Source: Lentisphaerota bacterium
GTDB taxonomy: Bacteria; Verrucomicrobiota; Lentisphaeria; Victivallales; GWF2-50-93
NCBI GenBank assembly: GCA_025360875.1
Contig: JANYBI010000095.1
Coordinates: 1-11,213 of the forward strand
Direction of reading: 5' to 3'
DNA: 11,213 nucleotides
Positions 5,717 through 11,213 of this stretch are shown in pieces. Within the stretch, counting starts at the first letter, position 1; each line of letters begins with the position of its first letter. The notes beneath the pieces are model-generated. The model was not told where the DNA came from and did not search any database. It was given only the letters and a program-made list of their open reading frames with translations. The position numbers and the translations under genes are program-made.

Positions 5717-6490
5717 ATGAAGAAGATAATTCAATCCATCAGAAGGAATCCAGTCAGGATCATTATCTACTCTTTACTCCTTCTCATGCTTGCAGACGCC
5801 TTTCTTGTCGAGCCAAAGTTCATTAAGATTAAAACGCTTTCCCTAAGTTCAAAGCCCAGCTGCAGGATAGCTCTCTTTTCAGATCTTCATTACAAAGGAG
5901 ATAAGAAATATCTACAGAAAGTCATTGATAAGATTAACATGCTCAAGCCTGATGTTGTCTGTTTCTGCGGCGACATAGTCGAAGATTCTAAATATATTGC
6001 CGACGCCTTGGACTTCATACGCAATATCAAGCATCCAGTATATGGCGTACCAGGCAATCACGAATACTGGAGCGGGTCTTCAATCCCCGAGATCACCAAA
6101 GCATTCAAGTCCACAGGAGGGGACTTTCTTGTTGACAGGTCGATTCTCAATGGGGAGAAAGATATTCTTATCACAGGTTATGTGAATACGCTGCCGAGTG
6201 GACTGGAAACTAGTCCAAACACGAAGAAAATACTGCTTTTGCATTATCCATTGTCGGCAGACGATGTCAAAAATAAAAAATTTGATATTATCATGTCCGG
6301 GCATTCCCATGGGGGACAATGCAGAATTCCATTCTTTGGTGCACCAATAGTTCCGTACAAGGTTGGAAAATATCAGAAGGGATTGTGCAAGGTTGGAGAA
6401 AACTTTCTTTATGTCAATCCCGGAATAGGGACATTTTTCATTCCGGCAAGGTTTTTCTGCAGACCTGAGATTACGATGATTGAGCTGTAG
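5717..6490 (+). CDS. Membrane-anchored calcineurin-like metallophosphoesterase
   Basis: The 257-residue protein starts with basic residues and one membrane segment (about 14-31), followed by a calcineurin-like phosphoesterase domain that uses a two-metal centre. All ligand motifs are present: SDLH (Asp56, His58), GDIVED (Asp86), GNHE (Asn114, His115), LLLHYP (His176) and GHSHGGQ (His196, His198). The layout, with N-terminal helix and GHSHGGQ end block, fits the YaeI/YkuE group, where some members cleave UDP-2,3-diacylglucosamine in lipid A synthesis (LpxG type) and others have no known substrate. The catalytic domain probably faces the cytoplasm if residues 1-10 are inside and the helix is a reverse anchor, but topology cannot be fixed by eye. 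No clear Shine-Dalgarno precedes the ATG. It lies 72 bp after the trpF-like gene and converges on the receptor gene with 15 bp between the two stops. Substrate is not assigned. Confidence 0.9.
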   Translation: MKKIIQSIRRNPVRIIIYSLLLLMLADAFLVEPKFIKIKTLSLSSKPSCRIALFSDLHYKGDKKYLQKVIDKINMLKPDVVCFCGDIVEDSKYIADALDFIRNIKHPVYGVPGNHEYWSGSSIPEITKAFKSTGGDFLVDRSILNGEKDILITGYVNTLPSGLETSPNTKKILLLHYPLSADDVKNKKFDIIMSGHSHGGQCRIPFFGAPIVPYKVGKYQKGLCKVGENFLYVNPGIGTFFIPARFFCRPEITMIEL

Positions 6491-6505
6491 AAAACCCCTG
6501 AGTCC

Positions 6506-8812
6506 TCAAGCCTTTTTAGCCGTACCTTCTTTTTCCATGGCGGACATGATATCGGGATAAAGCGTTTTTGCGCAGTCTGGACAGATGCCATGTGAGAACT
6601 TGGTGTCGGAGTGTTCCATGAGATAGTTTTCCAAGTTTGCCCAGTACCCCTTGTCGTCACGGATCTTTTTGCAGCTGGCGCATATCGGCAGAAGACCACT
6701 GAGAAGTTTCACATCGGACAGTGCCTTCTGGAGATCCCTTATAATCTTCTCCCTTTCGGCCTCGTAATCCTTGCGTTCGACATATTTCCATACAGTATCC
6801 ATCAGCAGAGTCAGCTGACGTACGTCAGACTGGTCGTAGTCCGTCTCCTTGTTTGCAACTGCCGCCACGGCGACAATCATGTCATCTACAAAAACAGGTA
6901 TGGTCAGAAACTTATGTAGGGTGGCATGCCCTTCCGGGTATCCTTTTTTCAGGGGATGCTGGGCTGGGAAATTATTCAGGATAATGGGCTTCCTCTGCCG
7001 GACAGCCTCTCCCCATATCCCAGTCTTCCCTAGCTGGTAGCATGTCTGTGGATTGGCAACAGTGCATTCCTTCATTACATCCTTAGACCAGGTATTGAGT
7101 ATGAACTCCTTTTTCTCCTCGCTGTAGTGGTAGATGTATCCGATCTTGCTACTTGTGAGTGAAATGGTTTCTTCAAGTGCGAAATTGAGTAGTTCCTGTA
7201 TGCTTTTCGCCTTGAACTGGGAAATCTTGAGGAGGCTTTCGAGGCGGGCTTCATCAATACGATGCGTCTTTTCCTCAAGTTTGCGCATCAAAGCCTCTCC
7301 AATATGGTTCGAGAGCAGTTCGAGCGATTGGATCGCCTCTAGTGTGAACTTGTCTTTTTCTTTGGCGTTCAGATGCAGAAGCCCTACAATCTTCTGCGTT
7401 GCATGGATTGGGACAAGGGCAACTGATGAATACCCATCATGGATACATTGGTTTCGCGGATTGAGCCGGGGATCAGCCTCCGGTGTAAGCTCCAGAAGGG
7501 GATGAGAATCATTAGTCCAGCAGCTCCCGCCCGGTGTGAAAAGAGGGTTGGAAGGATCCGTTTTTCCGGAAATTACCAGGCCGCAGGTGCATTCCAGTTT
7601 CACGGTGCCGTCACTGTTCCTGCAGATACCGCCATCCTTGCCGCGTTCTACCAGCGTGTTTTCTTTCAGCATGAAATCTTCAGAGAAGCCGCTATGGACA
7701 AAATATGGGAAATCCTCGCCGCTATGAAGCCGGATTCCGACGGCGTCACAATTGGTGTGCTTCTTTATTGCGTCGAGGACACGAGCGAGAGAATCCCGAA
7801 GTTCTGATTGTTCATTTAATATTTTTAAAACCTCTATTGAAAGAAGACGGTAATGTTCCGCCTGTTTGCGTCTGTCCATCTCGATGTGCAACTGGTTCTC
7901 GGTCTTTTTCCTCTGGGATATCTCCTTCTTCAGGCGGATGTTCGAGATCATGAGGGTCAGAAGCACCGCGATTGCAATCGCAGGAATTGCATACATTAAA
8001 ATATCTTTGATTCCCACTCCTTTTTGAATGGTCGTCCACCTGTTCATTATTGCCGCGTGTTCTTCAGGAGTGATAGTTCCAATAGCCTTGTTCAGGATCG
8101 GAATCATTTCCGGCCAGTCCTCGCGGACGGCCATGCCCCATTTGACGGTGAAAGGGATATCTGCGGCAATTTTCAGGTTTGACAGGTAAAGATGGTTTAT
8201 TGCGTAAACCGCAGTTGCGAGATCTCCGACATAGGCGTCAACTTCACCGCTCGCGACGGCCTTGAGTCCCTGTTCCGTATCGGTTTTCGGGAGAAGCTTT
8301 ATCTCAGGATGGTTTTTTGCGACCCATCCATGGATGACATAGTCCTTATTGACCGAAATCGTCTTGCCGGCCAGGTCGCCGATACCTTTTATTTTACTTG
8401 AGTCCTTCCTGGAAATAATCACGTTCGGCATATCGACAAAGGTATCGGAGAAATTTAAAAACACTTCTCTCTCAGGTGTGCTGGCTACCATCGGAATGAC
8501 GTCTATTTCCCCGGATTTGGCCTTCTCGATGACCTGGCTCCAGGTCGAGGTGGATTCGGGTTTGAACGATACTCCGGTCTTCTTCTCAAGTATGCGGACA
8601 TAGTCGGCGCCCATGCCGACATAATTGTTTTTCTCGTCTATAGTCCCCCTGAAATAGCTGGATGAATCAACTCCAAGTCTCATGACCGGATGATTCTTAA
8701 GCCATTCTTTTTCGGCATGGGTCAGCAATTTGTCCATTTCAGGTGACTGCGCATGCAACAGGCAAGACAAGGAAAAGATAAGTAAAATAAATACATTCTT
8801 GATTTTCAGCAT
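6506..8812 (-). CDS. Periplasmic-binding/GAF/GAF receptor with Cys4 C-terminus and no catalytic output domain
   Basis: The 768-residue receptor has a signal peptide (1-21, ending LLHA), then a bacterial extracellular solute-binding domain of the amino-acid (SBP_bac_3) type (about 35-265, with LRLGVD-like MRLGVDSS, STPEREVFLNFSDTF and the DLAGKTISV / GEVDAYVGDLAT hinge blocks). One membrane helix (271-291) and a short coiled linker (295-325) follow. GAF domain 1 (about 330-510) carries an insert rich in Cys (397, 408, 410, 431, 456). GAF domain 2 (about 535-680) has the GIWGEAVRQRKPIILN and GYPEGHATLHKFLTIPV blocks. The end is LLPICASCKKIRDDKGYW...HSDTKFSHGICPDCAKTLYP, with Cys711, 714, 744 and 747 in a likely zinc-binding module that I know from the C-termini of many PAS, GAF and receiver proteins. 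No histidine kinase, GGDEF, EAL or methyl-accepting domain is present. It starts one base after the HD-GYP stop, so the two are cotranscribed. Confidence 0.9.
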   Translation of the reverse strand: MLKIKNVFILLIFSLSCLLHAQSPEMDKLLTHAEKEWLKNHPVMRLGVDSSSYFRGTIDEKNNYVGMGADYVRILEKKTGVSFKPESTSTWSQVIEKAKSGEIDVIPMVASTPEREVFLNFSDTFVDMPNVIISRKDSSKIKGIGDLAGKTISVNKDYVIHGWVAKNHPEIKLLPKTDTEQGLKAVASGEVDAYVGDLATAVYAINHLYLSNLKIAADIPFTVKWGMAVREDWPEMIPILNKAIGTITPEEHAAIMNRWTTIQKGVGIKDILMYAIPAIAIAVLLTLMISNIRLKKEISQRKKTENQLHIEMDRRKQAEHYRLLSIEVLKILNEQSELRDSLARVLDAIKKHTNCDAVGIRLHSGEDFPYFVHSGFSEDFMLKENTLVERGKDGGICRNSDGTVKLECTCGLVISGKTDPSNPLFTPGGSCWTNDSHPLLELTPEADPRLNPRNQCIHDGYSSVALVPIHATQKIVGLLHLNAKEKDKFTLEAIQSLELLSNHIGEALMRKLEEKTHRIDEARLESLLKISQFKAKSIQELLNFALEETISLTSSKIGYIYHYSEEKKEFILNTWSKDVMKECTVANPQTCYQLGKTGIWGEAVRQRKPIILNNFPAQHPLKKGYPEGHATLHKFLTIPVFVDDMIVAVAAVANKETDYDQSDVRQLTLLMDTVWKYVERKDYEAEREKIIRDLQKALSDVKLLSGLLPICASCKKIRDDKGYWANLENYLMEHSDTKFSHGICPDCAKTLYPDIMSAMEKEGTAKKA

Positions 8813-8813
8813 A

Positions 8814-9413
8814 TCATCTGTCTTTCACAATACTGTCCAGTTTCCTGGCACATTTATTGAATGCTTCTACGACTGCCGGATCATATCTGCCTCCAGAACA
8901 TCTGTTGATCTGTTTGAGCGCAGCAGGAAAAGACATCTTTTTGCTGTAGATTCTTCCAGTTCTCATCGCATCAAATGAATCAACCAGGCAGCATATCCTT
9001 GCGCCAAGACATATCTCTTTTCCCTTCAATCCCCTGGGATAACCAGTGCCATCCCAAAATTCATGGTGATGAAGGATAATCTTGGAAATATCATCCAATT
9101 CCGGAAAGATGTGAGGGATACTGAATTCAGGATGCTTTTTGACTATTTCATATTCTTTTTCAGACAGGGGCTCCGGCTTGTCAAGTATCTTGGACGATAT
9201 AAGTATTTTGCCAATGTCATGATAAAGGATCCCTAATTTTAATCTGCGCAGTTCATCGGTATCACGGATTCCCATATGTCTTGCTATGATGACCGCCATG
9301 CGACTTATCCGGCGGCTGTGGGCGCGGGTATAATGATCGAGATTCCTGAACAATTCATCTATGCTTTTTCCGGACAAGTCCGGAACTTGTTCAGATTTCG
9401 AGGTATTTTTCAT
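8814..9413 (-). CDS. Stand-alone HD-GYP domain phosphodiesterase
   Basis: The 199-residue protein is essentially one HD-GYP domain, a class that degrades cyclic di-GMP (or related cyclic dinucleotides) with a bi- or trinuclear metal centre. The visible residues are complete: His32 in AHSRRIS, His65-Asp66 in YHDIGK, His94 in KKHPE, the HHHEFWDGTGYPRGLKG block (115-131) with the GYP signature, and Asp145 in LVDSFDAM followed by RIYSKKMSFPAAL. No receiver, PAS or membrane segment is fused to it, so any signal must come from a partner. The downstream gene, separated by a single base (TGA-T-ATG), encodes a receptor lacking its own enzyme, which makes it the obvious partner. The upstream gap of 106 bp holds GATAAT (minus strand, 9486-9491), a plausible -10 without a recognisable -35. 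Activity is inferred from intact motifs; nucleotide specificity cannot be read from the sequence. Confidence 0.93.
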   Translation of the reverse strand: MKNTSKSEQVPDLSGKSIDELFRNLDHYTRAHSRRISRMAVIIARHMGIRDTDELRRLKLGILYHDIGKILISSKILDKPEPLSEKEYEIVKKHPEFSIPHIFPELDDISKIILHHHEFWDGTGYPRGLKGKEICLGARICCLVDSFDAMRTGRIYSKKMSFPAALKQINRCSGGRYDPAVVEAFNKCARKLDSIVKDR

Positions 9414-9519
9414 GTCGTACCGCCAAGTTGAAAGGAGTGTAAAGAGCCTTGATTTTCAGGTTTCTGCCATCATCATACCCTATATATTATCCATGCCCAT
9501 CGTTCGTGAAAGTTTGGAG

Positions 9520-9819
9520 CTAACTGTCCTTCTCCTTCATCATGAGCAGATCGGCATAGCTTACTATCCAGACCGCTATCAGGAGGGCCGGCGAAATGAT
9601 GAGGTTCCTGTAGTTGAAAAGATGCAAATCCATTTCCTGATCATTCAGGGCGTTCTGCATGATCATGTACAAGGGATATAAAACTTCCCAGCTGAACCAG
9701 AGCGCCGAAAAAATTCCTATTGCCAGCATCGGAATACCGGGAATCCATTTTCTGGCTAAAAGCTGGCCAATGCCCGGCGCTATGAGGTTTGCGGCAAGGT
9801 ATGCGGTTTTGTTTTTCAA
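9520..9819 (-). CDS. Small two-helix membrane protein of unknown function
   Basis: This 99-residue product opens with AANLIAPGIGQL (9-20) and then ARKWIPGI, an arrangement of Asn-x-x-x-Pro-Gly-x-Gly-Gln followed by a basic turn that is seen in small TM2/DUF5683-like membrane proteins. Hydrophobic segments lie at about 29-52 and 71-92. The predicted start is TTG (9817-9819). An ATG 14 bases upstream is in another frame and would read MENPKIEKQNR, so it does not lead into this protein. The frame itself stays open upstream into the end of fabH, so a rarer upstream start is possible. It follows fabH on the same strand after 41 bp, with a 12-bp perfect inverted repeat between them. Function unknown; membership of the plsX-fabH operon is likely but not certain. 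Confidence 0.68.
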   Translation of the reverse strand: MKNKTAYLAANLIAPGIGQLLARKWIPGIPMLAIGIFSALWFSWEVLYPLYMIMQNALNDQEMDLHLFNYRNLIISPALLIAVWIVSYADLLMMKEKDS

Positions 9820-9838
9820 TTTTCGGATTTTCCATTTT

Positions 9839-9864
9839 GTAAAAATTTCCTTGGAAATTTTTAC
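9839..9864. repeat. Perfect 12-bp inverted repeat at the fabH stop codon
   Basis: GTAAAAATTTCC (9839-9850) and GGAAATTTTTAC (9853-9864) are perfect reverse complements around two central bases. On the minus strand the fabH stop TAA is part of the arm, as at the speA stop at the left end of the window, and the same TAAAAATTT arm is shared. It may act as a weak terminator or attenuator between fabH and the small membrane gene, or as an operator. Role is inference. Confidence 0.6.
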
Positions 9865-10850
9865 CAGCGGAGCAGGTTTGCGCCCCAGGTGATTCCGGCG
9901 CCGAAAGCCGTGAGGAGGATATAGTCGCCCCGGTTGATCTTGCCGGTCCTGACAATTTCATCAAGCGCTATTACAACTGAAGCCGCCGACGTGTTACCAT
10001 ACCTGTGGACGTTTATATAGACTTTCTCTTCGGGGATCTCGAGCTTGTTTCCTACGGCCTTGATAATCCTCAGGTTCGCCTGATGGGGAATGAGCCAGCG
10101 GATTTCGGAGATGTCTACCTTTGCCCTTAGCAGCACATCCTGGCAGGCCTTGGCCATTTCATTGACCGCCAATTTGAAAACCTCCTGCCCTTCCATTGAC
10201 AGGTAATGCTGTCTCTTCTTCACAGTTTCTGCGCTGGTCGGATTCGACGAGCCGCCGGCAGGCACCTTGATGAGCTCGCAGAAATCACCGTTTGACGCCA
10301 GCTTGCTGGCAAGTATTCCGCCTATGTCATGTTTGCCAACCCGTTTTTCAAGTATGACAGCTCCGGCCCCGTCGCCGAAGAGCACGCATGTGTTCCTGTC
10401 CTTCCAGTCGGTGATCACTGAAAGTTTTTCCACTCCTATGATCAGGGCCTTCTTGAATTTCGGATTGCTTGTCATGAGGGCGTTTACAACTTCAAGGGAG
10501 TAGAGGAATCCGGTGCATGCCGCCTGCAGATCGAAACACGCGGCGTTATGGGCCTTGAGCTTCCCTTGGAGTATGCACGCGGTGCTCGGGGTAATCCTGT
10601 CGGAAGTTATGGTTGCAACAACGATCAGATCCAGTTCGTCGGGCTTTGTCTTGGACATTTCCATAGCCCTGGAGGCGGCCTTGAACGCCATGTCGGAGGA
10701 AGCCTCTGTTTCGGAAGCGATCCTCCGCTCGGATATCCCTGTCCTGGTGCGTATCCACTCGTCGCTGGTGTCAACCATCTTCTCGAGGTCGTGGTTAGTC
10801 AGCACCTTTTCAGGAACATACGATCCTGTACCTATGATTTTTATTCCCAT
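9861..10850 (-). CDS. fabH: 3-oxoacyl-[acyl-carrier-protein] synthase III
   Basis: FabH condenses acetyl-CoA (or another short acyl-CoA) with malonyl-ACP to start type II fatty acid synthesis in the cytoplasm. The 329-residue length is usual. The catalytic triad is intact: Cys112 in DLQAACTGFLYSL, His256 in IPHQANLRI and Asn286 in RYGNTSAAS. Other family blocks include GTGSYVPEKVLTN (7-19), DEWIRTRTGISERR (30-43), LFGDGAGAVIL (157-167) and the C-terminal FGAGITWGANLLRW. The gene follows plsX with 12 bp between stop and start, a common arrangement linking fatty acid initiation to phospholipid synthesis. ATG 10848-10850 is chosen because the protein then begins MGIKIIGTGSYVP, the normal FabH N-terminus; the Shine-Dalgarno is weak (GAG). 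An inverted repeat covers the stop codon. Acyl-CoA preference cannot be deduced. Confidence 0.96.
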   Translation of the reverse strand: MGIKIIGTGSYVPEKVLTNHDLEKMVDTSDEWIRTRTGISERRIASETEASSDMAFKAASRAMEMSKTKPDELDLIVVATITSDRITPSTACILQGKLKAHNAACFDLQAACTGFLYSLEVVNALMTSNPKFKKALIIGVEKLSVITDWKDRNTCVLFGDGAGAVILEKRVGKHDIGGILASKLASNGDFCELIKVPAGGSSNPTSAETVKKRQHYLSMEGQEVFKLAVNEMAKACQDVLLRAKVDISEIRWLIPHQANLRIIKAVGNKLEIPEEKVYINVHRYGNTSAASVVIALDEIVRTGKINRGDYILLTAFGAGITWGANLLRW

Positions 10851-10862
10851 ATGCTCAAAATT

Positions 10863-11213
10863 CTATTGATGTTTAACTGCAATGCCGCATTCTATAAGCC
10901 TCGCAGTAATATGGTCATTGACTTTATATTTTACAATTTCCCCGGCGACTCTTATTGCATTTTTTATGGCTTTCGGGGACGAACTGCCATGTCCGATGAT
11001 ACAGACCCCGTTGACTCCGAGAAGGGGTGCGCCGCCATATTCCTCATAATCCGCGACTTCCTTGAGCTCCTTGAAAGCATTTTTTGCGAGAATAGCGCCC
11101 GCCTGGCGGAGCGTATTCTTCGTGAACGCCTTCTTGATCCAGAAGGATATGGCCTTTGCAAGGCTCTCGCTTGACTTCAAAACTATATTCCCCACAAAAC
11201 CGTCGCAGACCAC
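10863..11213 (-). CDS. plsX: Phosphate acyltransferase PlsX, C-terminal fragment
   Basis: The right window edge cuts this gene; the visible 116 codons are its C-terminus. PlsX converts acyl-ACP to acyl-phosphate, the donor used by PlsY to acylate glycerol-3-phosphate. The fragment opens with VVCDGFVGNIVLKSSES, the canonical CDGF-GN--LK block, then has YEEYGGAPLLGVNGVCIIGHGSS, with the GGAPLLG and GHG-S motifs, and ends in the typical helix KAIKNAIRVAGEIVKY and a short tail. The first codon visible is GTG but it is internal, not a start. fabH follows 12 bp downstream on the same strand. No defect is visible in this part. Confidence 0.93.
   Translation of the reverse strand: MVCDGFVGNIVLKSSESLAKAISFWIKKAFTKNTLRQAGAILAKNAFKELKEVADYEEYGGAPLLGVNGVCIIGHGSSSPKAIKNAIRVAGEIVKYKVNDHITARLIECGIAVKHQ

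Noticed and set aside
6491..6505. Bidirectional terminator between the convergent phosphoesterase and receptor genes
   Set aside because: Only 15 bp lie between the stops and the only inverted repeat is a TGAG/CTCA pair with a 2-nt loop, too weak to call.
8750..8812. Lipoprotein signal (Cys17) in the receptor N-terminus
   Set aside because: The residues before Cys17 (Ser-Leu-Ser) do not fit a lipobox, and an ordinary cleavage site after LLHA at residue 21 fits better.
9414..9519. Possible cyclic di-GMP riboswitch upstream of the HD-GYP gene
   Set aside because: I could not find the conserved GEMM core or its paired helices in the 106-bp leader on the minus strand.
9361..9681. 106-codon plus-strand frame spanning the gap between the HD-GYP and small membrane genes
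   Set aside because: Mostly antisense to the ends of both genes and composition gives no sign of a real protein.
10548..11174. 208-codon open frame antisense to fabH and plsX
   Set aside because: Both genes on the other strand are unambiguous; the frame crosses their junction and shows no domain.

Overview
The window is 11.2 kb of gene-dense bacterial chromosome with moderate GC. It has house-keeping genes on the plus strand in the left half and on the minus strand in the right half. There is no tRNA, rRNA, insertion sequence or CRISPR array that I can see. The best guess for the organism is a Gram-negative of the PVC group, most likely a Lentisphaerota-like lineage. This is inferred from a membrane protein with a pseudopilin-like C-terminus of a kind I associate with PVC genomes, a type III pantothenate kinase, a plsX-fabH pair, and several starts without a clear Shine-Dalgarno sequence. 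It is not proven by any single marker.

Layout, plus strand: the 3' end of a biosynthetic arginine decarboxylase gene (speA, cut by the left edge); a single-pass membrane protein of unknown function (425-1783); and a tightly overlapping three-gene unit (1862-4028). That unit encodes the FAD synthetase RibF, a MerR-type DNA-binding protein with a membrane anchor and long coiled coil, and an 88-residue PQ-loop/SemiSWEET-like membrane protein. A structured 160-bp gap follows, then coaX (type III pantothenate kinase), a TrpF-like isomerase with an altered substrate pocket, and a membrane-anchored metallophosphoesterase.

Layout, minus strand, read from the right edge: the plsX 3' end (cut by the edge), fabH and a 99-residue membrane protein form a fatty-acid/phospholipid operon. 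Next comes a two-gene signalling unit, a stand-alone HD-GYP phosphodiesterase followed after one base by a 768-residue receptor. The receptor has a periplasmic solute-binding domain, one membrane segment, two GAF domains and a Cys4 C-terminal module, but no kinase or cyclase domain. It converges on the metallophosphoesterase gene with 15 bp between stops.

The left half is mainly cofactor metabolism (FAD, the CoA precursor) and the right half lipid synthesis plus c-di-GMP-type signalling. The least explained parts are the ribF-linked membrane DNA-binding/PQ-loop pair, the receptor without an output enzyme beside the HD-GYP gene, the TrpF-like protein lacking the usual anthranilate-binding arginine, the Asp-to-Asn change in the first motif of CoaX, and several inverted repeats (two AT-rich ones that begin at stop codons, one long imperfect hairpin upstream of coaX).
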